Shown one piece after another: positions 24,601-33,304 of a stretch of 47,432 bases of DNA. The stretch comes from an uncultured Pseudomonadota bacterium. Lineage in GTDB: Bacteria > Pseudomonadota > Gammaproteobacteria > Burkholderiales > CAIKXV01. The position numbers were made by a program, and so were the translations under genes. Below the pieces are notes generated by a model. That model ran no database searches. It saw only the letters and a program-made list of their open reading frames with translations, and was not told the origin of the DNA. The stretch spans positions 1 to 47,432 of the forward strand of contig CAIKXV010000274.1 in the NCBI GenBank assembly GCA_903831455.1, given 5' to 3'. The stretch's first letter is position 1, and each line of letters starts with the position of its first letter.

Positions 24601-25878
24601 GTGCGCGGTCGGGTGCTGATCGCGTGGGGGATCGTCGCGATCGCGGGACTCGCGCTGTGGATCGTGATCGAGCCACCCGCCGCAGTGCCGGATCGGTCAT
24701 CGGCTCGGGTGGCCGGCGAGGAGGCCGCCGAGGCCTCGCAGGTCGTGCGCGGCGCCTACCTTGCCCGCGCGGGCAACTGCGTTGCCTGCCACACCGCTCG
24801 CGGTGGCGCGCTGATGGCCGGCGGGCGGCCGATCGACACGCCGTTCGGCACGCTCGTCACGCGCAACCTCACCCCGCATCCGGGCAGCGGCATCGGCACC
24901 TGGTCGGACGCGGATTTCCGGCGCGCCCTGCACGAGGGACAAGCCCCGGGCGGGCGCGCGCTCTATCCGGCCTGCCCCTATCCGCAACTCACGCGCGTGC
25001 GCGCGAGCGATGCCGACGCGATCCACGCCTGGTTGCGCAGCCTGCCGCCCGTCGATGCCCCGCACCCCGGACATCGCCTGCAGGGCGTGTACGGATGGCC
25101 AGTGGCGTTGAAGCTCTGGCGGGTGCTGTGGTTCAGGCCCGAGCCGCATCGCGACGACCCGGCACGCAGCGAGCAGTGGAATCGCGGCGCCTATCTGGTG
25201 CGCGGCCTCGCGCACTGCTCGGCCTGCCACGCGCCCCACAACCGATGGGGTGCGATCGACGCCGGCCGCGAGTTCGACGGCGCGCCGATGATCAGCGCCC
25301 GCTGGCATGCCCCTTCGCTGTCCGATCCGGCACAGGCGGGCAGCCGGGGGTTGCCCGTTGCGGATGTGGTCGCGCTCCTGCGCGATGGCGTCGCATCGCA
25401 CGGGTCCGCCCTGGGCCCGATGGCCGAGGTGGTGCTGCACGGCACGAGCCACCTGTCCGATTCCGACCTTCGCGCAATGGTGGTCTTCCTCTCGGACCTG
25501 CCGTCGACGCGCGGTGGCGCGGGCCCTCCCGCGGCGCCCGCGCGCACGGCCGAGCCCCGCGTGCTCGAGCGCGGGGCGCTGCTCTATCGCGAGCACTGCC
25601 AGGACTGCCATGGCCGGGAGGGCGAGGGCGCGGAGGGCTGGCCGCGGCTTGCCGGCAATCGAGCGTTGACCTCGCCCGTGGCCGCGAACGTGGTCCGCAT
25701 CGTGCTCTCGGGCGGGTTCCCGCCCTCGACCCCCGGCAACCCCCAGCCCTACGGCATGCCGCCGTTCTCGCACCGGATGAGCAATGCCGAGGTGGCCGCG
25801 GTCGTCAGCTACGTGCGCCAGGCCTGGGGGAACCAGGCCTCGCCCGTCGACTCCGGCGAGGTGGCCCGCTGGCGCTGA
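24601..25878 (+). CDS. Membrane-anchored triheme cytochrome c (alcohol/gluconate dehydrogenase cytochrome-subunit type)
   Basis: A 425-residue protein: N-terminal transmembrane anchor (residues about 5-23), then three c-type domains with CVACH (residue 60), CSACH (206) and CQDCH (333). Blocks such as GGRPIDTPFGTLVTRNLTP, WSDADFRRALHEG and the third-domain MPPFSHRMSNAEVAAVVSYVR match the triheme subunit of membrane alcohol, sorbitol and gluconate dehydrogenases, which passes electrons to quinone or oxidase. No dehydrogenase subunit is adjacent. The GTG start follows the previous stop by one base. Confidence 0.87.
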   Translation: MRGRVLIAWGIVAIAGLALWIVIEPPAAVPDRSSARVAGEEAAEASQVVRGAYLARAGNCVACHTARGGALMAGGRPIDTPFGTLVTRNLTPHPGSGIGTWSDADFRRALHEGQAPGGRALYPACPYPQLTRVRASDADAIHAWLRSLPPVDAPHPGHRLQGVYGWPVALKLWRVLWFRPEPHRDDPARSEQWNRGAYLVRGLAHCSACHAPHNRWGAIDAGREFDGAPMISARWHAPSLSDPAQAGSRGLPVADVVALLRDGVASHGSALGPMAEVVLHGTSHLSDSDLRAMVVFLSDLPSTRGGAGPPAAPARTAEPRVLERGALLYREHCQDCHGREGEGAEGWPRLAGNRALTSPVAANVVRIVLSGGFPPSTPGNPQPYGMPPFSHRMSNAEVAAVVSYVRQAWGNQASPVDSGEVARWR

Positions 25879-25941
25879 CCGCCGTTCGTGGCAGCCGAGC
25901 GGCGGGCCGCCCACGCGCAGGCTGCACGCAGGCCTTCGCGC

Positions 25942-25969
25942 TTGCGCGCCTCGCGCGGGCTGATACCCT
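25942..25969 (+). promoter_or_regulatory. Possible ridA promoter
   Basis: TTGCGC, 16-bp spacer, TACCCT preceded by TGA (extended -10). It lies about 75 bp before the ridA start and after the cytochrome operon. Confidence 0.4.
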
Positions 25970-26041
25970 CGCAACTCGCCGGGCCTGGCGCATTTCGCGT
26001 CGGCCGGCGCCCCGAACAGCGATCGACCGAAAGGAAGTCCC

Positions 26042-26392
26042 ATGAGCACCATCGTCCGCCATCCGGCAGGCCCCAAGCTGAGCGATGCCGTCGAGTACAA
26101 CGGCCTGTGCTACCTCGCCGGCATGGTGGCGTCCGACACCACGCAAGGCATCCGCGGCCAGACCGAGCAGGTGCTCGCCGAGATCGACCGCGCGCTCGCG
26201 TTGTGCGGGTCGAACAAGTCGCGCATCCTGACCGCGACCTGCTACATCAGCGACATGGGCAACAAGCCGGGCATGGACGAGGCCTGGCTCGCGTGGGTCG
26301 ATCCGAGGAACCTGCCGGCGCGCGCGACCGTGCAGGTCGCACTCGGCGACGCGCAGACGCTGATCGAGATCATGGTGGTGGCGGCGAAGTAG
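26042..26392 (+). CDS. ridA: RidA/YjgF/UK114-family protein
   Basis: A 116-residue enamine/imine deaminase-type protein, usually a trimer, which hydrolyses reactive intermediates such as 2-aminoacrylate. The catalytic Arg is retained in PARATVQVAL, and the C-terminal IEIMVVAAK strand agrees with the family. AAAGGAAG gives a strong ribosome-binding site. The N-terminal part (FSDAVEYNGLCYLAGMVA-like) is somewhat divergent, so it may belong to a RidA subfamily rather than archetypal RidA. Confidence 0.85.
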   Translation: MSTIVRHPAGPKLSDAVEYNGLCYLAGMVASDTTQGIRGQTEQVLAEIDRALALCGSNKSRILTATCYISDMGNKPGMDEAWLAWVDPRNLPARATVQVALGDAQTLIEIMVVAAK

Positions 26393-26468
26393 CGACCCGC
26401 CTGCGGCACGCCACCCGCGCGGCCGGATGTCCGGCGGCGGGTGGCGACGTTTCATCGGGGAGGATGAC

Positions 26469-26933
26469 GTGCTGATCCGCGACGTGCTGAAACTCAAGGG
26501 CAGTACGATCCACTCCGTGGCGCCGGACGCCCCGCTCGCCGAGTGCGTGTCGGCCATGGTCGCGCGGGACATCGGCTCGCTGGTGGTGATCGACCATGGG
26601 CGCATGACCGGGCTCGTCACCTTCCGGGAAGTGCTCGGCGCGATCGATCGCGCGGGCGGGCAGCTGGGCGGTCGCGTGGCGGCCGACGTGATGGTGCGTG
26701 ACCCGATGATCGGGCAGCCTTCGGACACCCTCGACGAGGTACGCGAGGCGATGACGGCCCGGCACGTGCGCTACCTCCCGGTGACCGAGGGCGGCGCGCT
26801 CGTCGGCGTCATCTCGTTTCACGATGTCGCCAAGGCCTCGCTGTCGGCCACGCGCTACGAGAACCGGCTGCTGCGTCGTTGCCTCGGCGCCGAGGACGAC
26901 ACCCAGGGTACCGGGGATGTCCGCGCGCCCTGA
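26469..26933 (+). CDS. CBS-pair domain protein
   Basis: A 154-residue protein consisting of two CBS domains (about residues 10-65 and 78-140): APDAPLAECVSAMVARDIGSLVVID and PSDTLDEVREAMTARHVRYLPVTE. Such stand-alone pairs bind adenosyl compounds and act as energy or redox sensors; the partner is unknown. The GTG start is preferred because GGGGAGG lies just upstream; an ATG 14 codons earlier has no such site. Confidence 0.86.
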   Translation: MLIRDVLKLKGSTIHSVAPDAPLAECVSAMVARDIGSLVVIDHGRMTGLVTFREVLGAIDRAGGQLGGRVAADVMVRDPMIGQPSDTLDEVREAMTARHVRYLPVTEGGALVGVISFHDVAKASLSATRYENRLLRRCLGAEDDTQGTGDVRAP

Positions 26934-27086
26934 CCGATCGGGTGGCCGACGCGGCCGCGGCGCCGTTGCCTCCACTCGCCGCGCGCCCGGCCGATGCACC
27001 TCCGGCGCCCGGGTGGCCCGCGAGTGCGCGGGGCCGGGGTGCGAGGCCACGCGCAGCGACGACGCGCGTCGACGCTGCCCCTGCCG

Positions 27087-28415
27087 GTGACGCCCACCGG
27101 TAAGCCGGCGTCGGCCACGCTCGCGCCGGGGGTCGAGCGGCGCGAGGTCGTTGCGTGGACGCTGTACGACTTCGCTAACTCCGGCTACACCACGGTCGTG
27201 GTCACCGCGGTGTTCAGCGCCTACTTCGTGTCGGTCGTGGCCGAGGGTGCGGACTGGGCTACCCTCGCGTGGACGGCCGCGCTGTCGGTCTCCTACGCGG
27301 CGGCCATCGTGCTCGGGCCCCTGCTGGGCGCCCATGTGGATCGCCGGGCCAGCAAGAAGACCTGGCTGGGCTGGACGACGGCCGGTTGCGTGCTGGGCAC
27401 CGCGGGTCTCGCCCTGGTCGGTCCCGGGGACATGCTCGCGGCCGTGCTGCTGGTGGCTCTGTCCTGCCTGTGCTTCAGCCTCGGCGAGAACCTGATCGCG
27501 GCCTTCCTGCCGGAACTCGCCCGCCCCGAGGCGATCGGGCGCCTGTCGGGCTGGGGCTGGGCCGTGGGCTATCTGGGCGGCCTCATCGCGCTCGCGCTTT
27601 GCCTCGCGTGGATCTCCTCTCCCGGGGCGACCGACGATTCCGCGCAGTCGAAGGTGGCGGTCTGCATGCTCATCACCGCCGCGCTGTTCGCCCTCGCCTC
27701 GCTGCCGGTGTTCCTGTTCCTGCGGGAGCGTGCGCAACCGGCGCCGGGTGGGCCGCCACTGGCGGTCGGCTTCCTCGTCGGGGCGGCGTGGCATCAGCTG
27801 CGCGCGTCGCGCGTGACGCTGGCCCGGCTGCCCGAACTGCGCCGGATTCTCGTCTGCATCACCTTCGCGCAGGCCGGGGTGCAGACCGTCGTTGCGCTGG
27901 CGGCGATCTACGCGGAGCAGGCGCTGGGTTTCGAGACGGCCCAGACGGTGCAGATGATCCTGCTGGTCAACATCACCGCCGCGATCGGCGCCGCGGCCTT
28001 CGGTCACGTCCAGGATCGCCTGGGCCACGTGCGCACCCTCGCGCTCACCCTGCTGGGCTGGCTCGTGGCGATCGCGCTGGCCTGGGCGTCGCGCGGGCCG
28101 GAACTGTTCTGGGTGGCGGCCAACGTGGTCGGGCTGTGCCTCGGCGCCAGCCAGTCGGCCGGGCGGGCGCTGGTGGGGCTGCTCGCACCCGTGGACCAGC
28201 GCGCCGAGTGCTTCGGGCTGTGGGGGCTGGCGGTCAAGGTCGCCTCCATCCTCGGACCGCTGTGCTACGGGCTGGTGAGCTGGGCCGGCGGGGGAGACCA
28301 CCGGCTCGCGATCCTCGTCACCGGCCTGTTCTTCGTGGCAGCCCTGATCCTTCTGCGCGGCGTCGATACCGGGCGCGGACGCGCGCGGGCTCTGGAGGCG
28401 GGCGGCGCGGGGTGA
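27087..28415 (+). CDS. MFS transporter, UMF1/Atg22-like family
   Basis: A 442-residue polytopic membrane protein with about 11-12 hydrophobic helices. The family N-terminal signature is present (VVAWTLYDFANSGYTTVV), as are the loop LLGAHVDRRASKK and SLGENLIAAFLPELARPEAIGRLSGWGWAVGYLGG. It probably moves a small solute or peptide-like compound; nothing defines which. The start is uncertain: I use a GTG about 18 codons before the signature; the frame remains open to an ATG at 26994. Confidence 0.82.
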   Translation: MTPTGKPASATLAPGVERREVVAWTLYDFANSGYTTVVVTAVFSAYFVSVVAEGADWATLAWTAALSVSYAAAIVLGPLLGAHVDRRASKKTWLGWTTAGCVLGTAGLALVGPGDMLAAVLLVALSCLCFSLGENLIAAFLPELARPEAIGRLSGWGWAVGYLGGLIALALCLAWISSPGATDDSAQSKVAVCMLITAALFALASLPVFLFLRERAQPAPGGPPLAVGFLVGAAWHQLRASRVTLARLPELRRILVCITFAQAGVQTVVALAAIYAEQALGFETAQTVQMILLVNITAAIGAAAFGHVQDRLGHVRTLALTLLGWLVAIALAWASRGPELFWVAANVVGLCLGASQSAGRALVGLLAPVDQRAECFGLWGLAVKVASILGPLCYGLVSWAGGGDHRLAILVTGLFFVAALILLRGVDTGRGRARALEAGGAG

Positions 28416-28421
28416 TACCTT
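28413..28421 (+). promoter_or_regulatory. Possible extended -10 of the 508-residue protein gene
   Basis: TGA-TACCTT overlaps the stop codon of the MFS gene and lies 48 bp before the next start codon. No -35 is obvious. Confidence 0.33.
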
Positions 28422-28468
28422 CGAGGTCGTCTAGTGTTCCGACCACCGGCCTCGTCCGGCTCCCGCCC

Positions 28469-29995
28469 ATGTTCGGATGGTTCAGCAAGCGGCCCGATCA
28501 TCCCCTGGCCGATCCCGCCGCGGCGCGTGCGCTGATCGAAAGGCTGCGCGGGGGCGACCCCTGCGGGCGCCTCGACGAGGTGCGCGCCTACCTCGACACC
28601 CTGCGGCGATCCGAGGACTTCGCGCCGACCACGCTGTTCCAGGTGATCGAGCACCTCGACGAGGCGGCCAAGCCCCATCAGCGCCGGCTCACCGCCGAGT
28701 ACGTCGAGGCCTCGCGCATGAGTCGCGCCGACGACATCCGGATGTGGCGGGCGGCCGCGAGCTTCTGGGAGTCCCTCGCCGCGTCCTACCTGCACTGCCT
28801 GGATGTGGCCCAGGCCGCCGACGAGAAGACCCGCGGGGAGTTCGCGCCCCTGCTGGCGATCGCCTGCGCCCGGGCGATCCGGGCGGTGGGCGCGGAGCTC
28901 AAGTGGATGTGCCTGCGCTACCAGGCCGGGTCGCAGCGGCTCTGGACGAGCGCCGCGCGGGCCTACGCCCAGGCCGAGGTGGCCGGAGTCGCGGCGGCGC
29001 CGATCCGCATCTATTCGGTCTCGTACAGCGAGAGCTCCGTGCTGCGCGAGTACCTGCGCGTGCTCGTGCTGGGCAGCGCAGGCACCGACGTGCTGCTGCC
29101 CGCGCAGGTCGAAATCGCCGAGCGGGCGATCGCATGGTTCGCCCGCGGCTTCGCCCTGCACCTGCTGCCCGACGAGCGCACCACGCACTACGTCGACCTT
29201 GCCACCCAGCGCCCGCCCGCCCGATACGGTCCGGACGTGGCGTCCAGTCCGAACCGCCGCTACTTCGGCATCGCCGATGCGCGCAGCGACATGAGCGCGC
29301 TGCTGCAGGTCGTGAAGGTGCGCGAAACCCTGCCCGATTCGGTGCGGCTGGGCGAGAAGCATGGCGTGCCGCTGGTCATCGAGACGCTGGAGCACCTGCT
29401 CAACCACTTCAGCGTGAACGCACCGCGCCGCGGATCCCCGCGCACCCCGCTGATGACGCGCCTGCTGGTGGCCCATGGCTACCGCCTCGCCGCCGACTGC
29501 ATCCTGCGCGAGCATCTGGGCGAGCAGGCGCGTGTCGCCGACACCGAGGCGTGGCTCGCCTGCGACGAGAGCGACAGCGGCTACGGCGCGCAAATCGCCC
29601 AGCGTCCCGGCGACTGGCTGCGCATCGGTGCACTGGTGGCCGTACGCACCGAACTCGCGCGATTCTGGGGGCTGGGCGTCGTCCGAAGGCTGGTGGGCGA
29701 AGGCGACGAGGGCGCGCTCAGGGTAGGCGTGCGCCTGTGGACGAAGGCCGTGCTGCCCATCACCCTGACGGCGGAACGCGACGGCGCGGTGCTGCGTGGC
29801 CTTCTGCTGTCCGACAGGCCGGACGAGAACGGCCGCGTGGACGTCGTGCTGGCCGCGGGCAGCGCTGCCTTCGATGGCGCCTACGTGGTTCAGGTAGGCA
29901 ACGGCCACCACCGCCTGCACGACGGGGAGCTGGCCGAGGCCGGCGACGACTACGACTACATGCGCTTTCGCGTGACCAGCACCGCGGTCGCCTAG
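28469..29995 (+). CDS. Unnamed 508-residue cytoplasmic protein with possible C-terminal PilZ-like domain
   Basis: I do not recognise a named family. The N-terminal three quarters are helical and Ala/Arg-rich, starting MFGWFSKRPDHPLADPAAAR, without signal peptide or membrane segment. Around residue 365 the motif ACDESDSGYGAQ is followed by PGDWLRIGALVAVR and FWGLGVVRRLV; this resembles the DxSxxG turn and first strands of PilZ domains, though the RxxxR element that binds cyclic di-GMP is not evident. The codon pattern is normal for the genome. It is the last plus-strand gene before a convergent block. The PilZ reading is inference. Confidence 0.72.
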   Translation: MFGWFSKRPDHPLADPAAARALIERLRGGDPCGRLDEVRAYLDTLRRSEDFAPTTLFQVIEHLDEAAKPHQRRLTAEYVEASRMSRADDIRMWRAAASFWESLAASYLHCLDVAQAADEKTRGEFAPLLAIACARAIRAVGAELKWMCLRYQAGSQRLWTSAARAYAQAEVAGVAAAPIRIYSVSYSESSVLREYLRVLVLGSAGTDVLLPAQVEIAERAIAWFARGFALHLLPDERTTHYVDLATQRPPARYGPDVASSPNRRYFGIADARSDMSALLQVVKVRETLPDSVRLGEKHGVPLVIETLEHLLNHFSVNAPRRGSPRTPLMTRLLVAHGYRLAADCILREHLGEQARVADTEAWLACDESDSGYGAQIAQRPGDWLRIGALVAVRTELARFWGLGVVRRLVGEGDEGALRVGVRLWTKAVLPITLTAERDGAVLRGLLLSDRPDENGRVDVVLAAGSAAFDGAYVVQVGNGHHRLHDGELAEAGDDYDYMRFRVTSTAVA

Positions 29996-30029
29996 GCGGC
30001 CGGCGGCTCGAACGGCGCGGCGGGCAACG

Positions 30030-30713
30030 CTAGGCCAGCACCCGCGACAGCCACGCGGAGATATGGTCGAGTTCGGGCAGGCACACCGAATGCGGCATCG
30101 GGTATTCGTGCCACTCGATCGGGTAGCCGAGGGCGTCGAGCCGCTCGATCGACGAGCGCGCCATCGCGATCGGGATGACAGGATCATGCGTGCCGTGCGC
30201 ATAGAAAACCGGCAACTGTCCGTTGGCTGCCGAGGCTTCCGCGGCGGTCGCTTCGGGCATCGGCAGGTATGTCGACAGGGCCATCACGCCGGCGAGACGC
30301 TCGGGATGGCGCAGCGCGGTGGCCAGTGCGATCGCCCCGCCCTGGGAGAAGCCGGCCAGCGCGATGCGCGCGGCCGGGATGCCCCGGGCGACCTCGCGCT
30401 CGATCAGCGCGCGCACCCGCTCGATCGAGCCACGGACGCCCGCCTCGTCCGCACGGCGCGAGCGACCTTCGAGATCGTCGAAGGTGACGTCGTACCACGC
30501 GCGCATCACCGCGCCGTGGTTGATCGAGACCGGCTGCATCGGCGCATGCGGGAACACGAATCGCACGGGGAGCGCAGGCGGCAGGCGCAGTTGCGGGACC
30601 ACGGGCTCGAAATCGTGGCCATCCGCCCCCAGGCCGTGCATCCAGATGACGGCCGCGCGGGCGGGCACTCCGGCCGGACCGGACTGGGTTTCCACGGTTT
30701 CGAGCAGTGACAT
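30030..30713 (-). CDS. Alpha/beta-hydrolase carboxylesterase (phospholipase/carboxylesterase family)
   Basis: A 227-residue esterase of the YpfH/EstB type. Visible: oxyanion-side block VIWMHGLGADGHDFEPVVP, nucleophile elbow GFSQGGAIAL, the Asp of GTHDPVIPI and the His of YPMPHSVCLPE. It acts on short-chain esters in the cytoplasm. GGAG lies eight bases before the ATG. It follows mog by about 60 bp on the same strand. Confidence 0.92.
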   Translation of the reverse strand: MSLLETVETQSGPAGVPARAAVIWMHGLGADGHDFEPVVPQLRLPPALPVRFVFPHAPMQPVSINHGAVMRAWYDVTFDDLEGRSRRADEAGVRGSIERVRALIEREVARGIPAARIALAGFSQGGAIALATALRHPERLAGVMALSTYLPMPEATAAEASAANGQLPVFYAHGTHDPVIPIAMARSSIERLDALGYPIEWHEYPMPHSVCLPELDHISAWLSRVLA

Positions 30714-30772
30714 CCGGACAACTCCAGCGGGTCGTTCGCAGGGGCCGCGCGACGAGGCGTCGCGCGGCGCGG

Positions 30773-31360
30773 TCATTTCTTCTTGGGTCTGAATGCCTTC
30801 ACGACGGCCGGATCGGTTTCGATGCGGGGGCCGCCGATCAGGTCGATGCAGTAGGGGACGGCGGCGAAGATGCCGGGTACCACGGACTGACCGTCCGCAT
30901 CCTTCAGGCCTTCGAGCGTCTCGCGGATCGATTTCGGCTGGCCCGGCAGGTTGATGATCAGCGCGCGCCCGCGGATCACGCCGACCTGCCGCGAGAGGAT
31001 GGCGGTGGGGACGAAGCGCAGGCTGATCTGGCGCATCTGTTCGCCGAAGCCGGGCATCTCGCGGTCGGCCACGGCGAGCGTGGCCTCGGGGGTGACGTCG
31101 CGCGGTGCAGGCCCGGTGCCACCGGTGGTGAGGACCAGATCGCAGTGCTCGCGATCGACGAGTTCGACCAGCGTGGCCTCGATCCGATCGCGCTCGTCGG
31201 GGATCAGTCGGCGTACCGTGCGCCAGGGCGTGACCAGTGCACGGGCGAACCATTCCTCGAGCGAAGGCAGGCCGAGATCCTCGTAGACCCCGCTGGAGGC
31301 GCGGTCACTGATCGAAACGAGTCCGATGGTGAGGGCAGTGGGCGGTGCGGATTCGGTCAT
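30773..31360 (-). CDS. mog: Molybdopterin adenylyltransferase Mog
   Basis: Adenylylates molybdopterin before molybdate insertion. The 195-residue product has SISDRASSGVYEDLG, the substrate loop TTGGTGPAPRDVTPEAT and INLPGQPKSIRETLEG, the standard MogA signature rather than MoaB. Cytoplasmic. A TATCAT hexamer lies about 60 bp upstream. No other molybdenum cofactor genes are in the window. Confidence 0.95.
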   Translation of the reverse strand: MTESAPPTALTIGLVSISDRASSGVYEDLGLPSLEEWFARALVTPWRTVRRLIPDERDRIEATLVELVDREHCDLVLTTGGTGPAPRDVTPEATLAVADREMPGFGEQMRQISLRFVPTAILSRQVGVIRGRALIINLPGQPKSIRETLEGLKDADGQSVVPGIFAAVPYCIDLIGGPRIETDPAVVKAFRPKKK

Positions 31361-31420
31361 TGCGGGTCGAGGGGCGAGGATCGTCGGGTCGAGGCGGATC
31401 GCGCCGCCTGCGCGAGCGCG

Positions 31421-31426
31421 ATGATA
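31421..31426 (-). promoter_or_regulatory. Possible -10 of mog
   Basis: TATCAT on the minus strand, between the Bug receptor stop and the mog start. No -35 is visible, so this is weak. Confidence 0.28.
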
Positions 31427-31454
31427 GCGGCTCGCCGCGGGCCGCGCCCGACGG

Positions 31455-32546
31455 CTAGTCGATTCGCAGTCCCGCGGCCTGCCCGACCTTGCTCCAGCGG
31501 GCGAGTTCGCTGCGCAGGTACTGCCCGAAGTCCTCGGGCGAACTGCCCACCGGCTCCGCCCCCTCGTGCGCGAGCCGCTCGACCACGTCGGGCAGGCGCA
31601 GGATGCGGCCGATCTCGCGCGAGAGCCGACCGACGATGGCCGGATCGGTGCCGGCCGGCGCGAGGATGCCCTGCCAGGCGCTGATCTCGTAGCCGGGCAG
31701 GCCGGACTCGGCGATGGTGGGCAACTGGGGCGCGAACGCCGTGCGCTGCGCGGTGGTGACCGCCACCGCGCGCAGCCGCCCGGTCTTCACGTGGGGCAGG
31801 AAGGCCTGCGCGATGCCGAAGGTGAGCGAGACCTGGCCACCGAGCAGGTCGGTCAGCGTCGGGGCGTTTCCCTTGTAGGGCACGTGCACCATCTGCGTGC
31901 CGGTCATCGAGGTGAACATCGCGGCGGCCATGTGCGGCGAGGTGCCGTGGCCGGAGGTGGCGTAGGTCAGCTGCCCGGGACGCGCGCGCGCGAGCGCGAT
32001 CAGGTCGCGCACGTTCTTCACCGGCAGCGAGGGGTGCACGACCAGCATCAGCGGCAGCGACACCAGCTGCGTGACCGGGGCGAAACTCTTCACCGGATCG
32101 AAGGGCAGGTCCTTGCGCATGCCGGCGTTGATCGGGAACGCGATGGTCATCATCAGCAGCGTGTAGCCGTCGGCGGGTGCGCGTGCGACGGCCTCGTAGC
32201 CGATCATGCCGCCGGCGCCCGCGCGGTTCTCCACGACCACCGGCTGGCCGAGCGGCTCGCCCAGCCGCTGCGCGACCAGCCGCCCGATGACGTCGGTGGT
32301 GCCGCCCGGCGCGAAGGGCACCAGCAGGCGAACCGGCTTGACCGGCCAGGCCTGGGCGCACGTCGGCGCGGCGGCGACGAGTCCGCAGGCGGCTGCCAGC
32401 GCCGCGAGCGATCGGCGCCCGGCGCCCCGTGTCGCCACCGGAGCGCAGGTCTCGCGCGGATCGGCGGATGCGGAGTCCGGCCGGGGCCTGGTCGGGGCTC
32501 GACGGCGAGGGCCTTGCGCCGCAGGGATCGGGCTGTGCTCGGGCAT
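31455..32546 (-). CDS. Bug/TctC-family periplasmic solute-binding protein (second copy)
   Basis: A 363-residue exported receptor. Blocks WPVKPVRLLVPFAPGGTTDVIGR, GAGGMIGYEAVARAPADGYT, VHVPYKGNAPTLTDLLGGQV and QLPTIAESGLPGYE mark the family. The N-terminus is long (signal core at about residues 47-65, preceded by a basic Arg/Pro-rich stretch), but GAGGAG before this ATG supports the start. It is a paralogue, not a recent duplicate, of the receptor at 12-13 kb. No TctAB genes adjoin. Confidence 0.92.
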   Translation of the reverse strand: MPEHSPIPAAQGPRRRAPTRPRPDSASADPRETCAPVATRGAGRRSLAALAAACGLVAAAPTCAQAWPVKPVRLLVPFAPGGTTDVIGRLVAQRLGEPLGQPVVVENRAGAGGMIGYEAVARAPADGYTLLMMTIAFPINAGMRKDLPFDPVKSFAPVTQLVSLPLMLVVHPSLPVKNVRDLIALARARPGQLTYATSGHGTSPHMAAAMFTSMTGTQMVHVPYKGNAPTLTDLLGGQVSLTFGIAQAFLPHVKTGRLRAVAVTTAQRTAFAPQLPTIAESGLPGYEISAWQGILAPAGTDPAIVGRLSREIGRILRLPDVVERLAHEGAEPVGSSPEDFGQYLRSELARWSKVGQAAGLRID

Positions 32547-32634
32547 TTCAATCTCCTCGTGGGGGTCGATCCTCTGCGGGATCGGACGCGACGGTGCACG
32601 GCGCGGGGGGGCCGAACGGGACTCATCCGCCGGA

Positions 32635-33186
32635 TCAGCGGGGCGCGGGCTCCAGCGTCTCGCGCAGCACCCGGAACAGTTCGCGCCAGCTGCGCGGCGG
32701 GCGGCCGAGTTCGGCCTCGCGGTGGGCGTTTCGCACGAGCGTGCGCAACTGCTGCAGGTCGCAGCCCGGATGGGCTGCGGCGAATTCGGTGAACGCGCGA
32801 TCGTCCTCCATCAGGCGCTTGCGCCAGCGTTCCAGTTCGTGGTGTCGCGCAACGGCGGCTGCCGAGGTGCCGTCGCGCTCGGCGAGCCGCTCGCGGATCG
32901 CGGAGGGGTCGATGTCGCGCATCAGCCGTCCGATGTACTGCAACTGGCGACGTCGGGCCTCGTGGCGAGTGAGGGACCGGGCCTCGGCCACGGCCTCGCG
33001 CAGTGCGTCGGGCAGGTCGAGGCTGGCGAGGGCTTCGCGCGAAAGGTCCACCAGGCGTTCGCCCAGCGACTGCAGGTCGTGGGCCGCGCGCTTGCGCCGC
33101 GTCTTGCTGATGCCGGGGCCGGACGACCCGGACTCGTGCTCGGGGGCGATGTCCGCGGAAGCGGTCGGGTCGTTCGGGTCGGTCAT
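32635..33186 (-). CDS. darP: Ribosome biogenesis factor DarP (YjgA, DUF615)
   Basis: A 183-residue basic, helical protein that in E. coli promotes late assembly of the 50S subunit. Family features: KTRRKRAAHDLQSLGERLVDL and TRHEARRRQLQYIGRLMRDID. The divergent neighbour is pmbA, the same arrangement as yjgA-pmbA in E. coli. Confidence 0.93.
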   Translation of the reverse strand: MTDPNDPTASADIAPEHESGSSGPGISKTRRKRAAHDLQSLGERLVDLSREALASLDLPDALREAVAEARSLTRHEARRRQLQYIGRLMRDIDPSAIRERLAERDGTSAAAVARHHELERWRKRLMEDDRAFTEFAAAHPGCDLQQLRTLVRNAHREAELGRPPRSWRELFRVLRETLEPAPR

Positions 33187-33214
33187 CGGGCGGGCCGGCG
33201 TGCAGGGGTGGCGC

Positions 33215-33223
33215 TGCTATCAT
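33215..33223 (+). promoter_or_regulatory. Possible extended -10 of pmbA
   Basis: TGC-TATCAT, about 80 bp before the pmbA start, in the darP-pmbA divergent interval. No good -35. Confidence 0.42.
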
Positions 33224-33304
33224 ACGTCGGCATCCGTCGCGCGGCGCGGACCGGGCGGGCCGGCCTGCGAGCGACCGCGGAGCCTCCCACGTGCAGCCCC
33301 GCCG

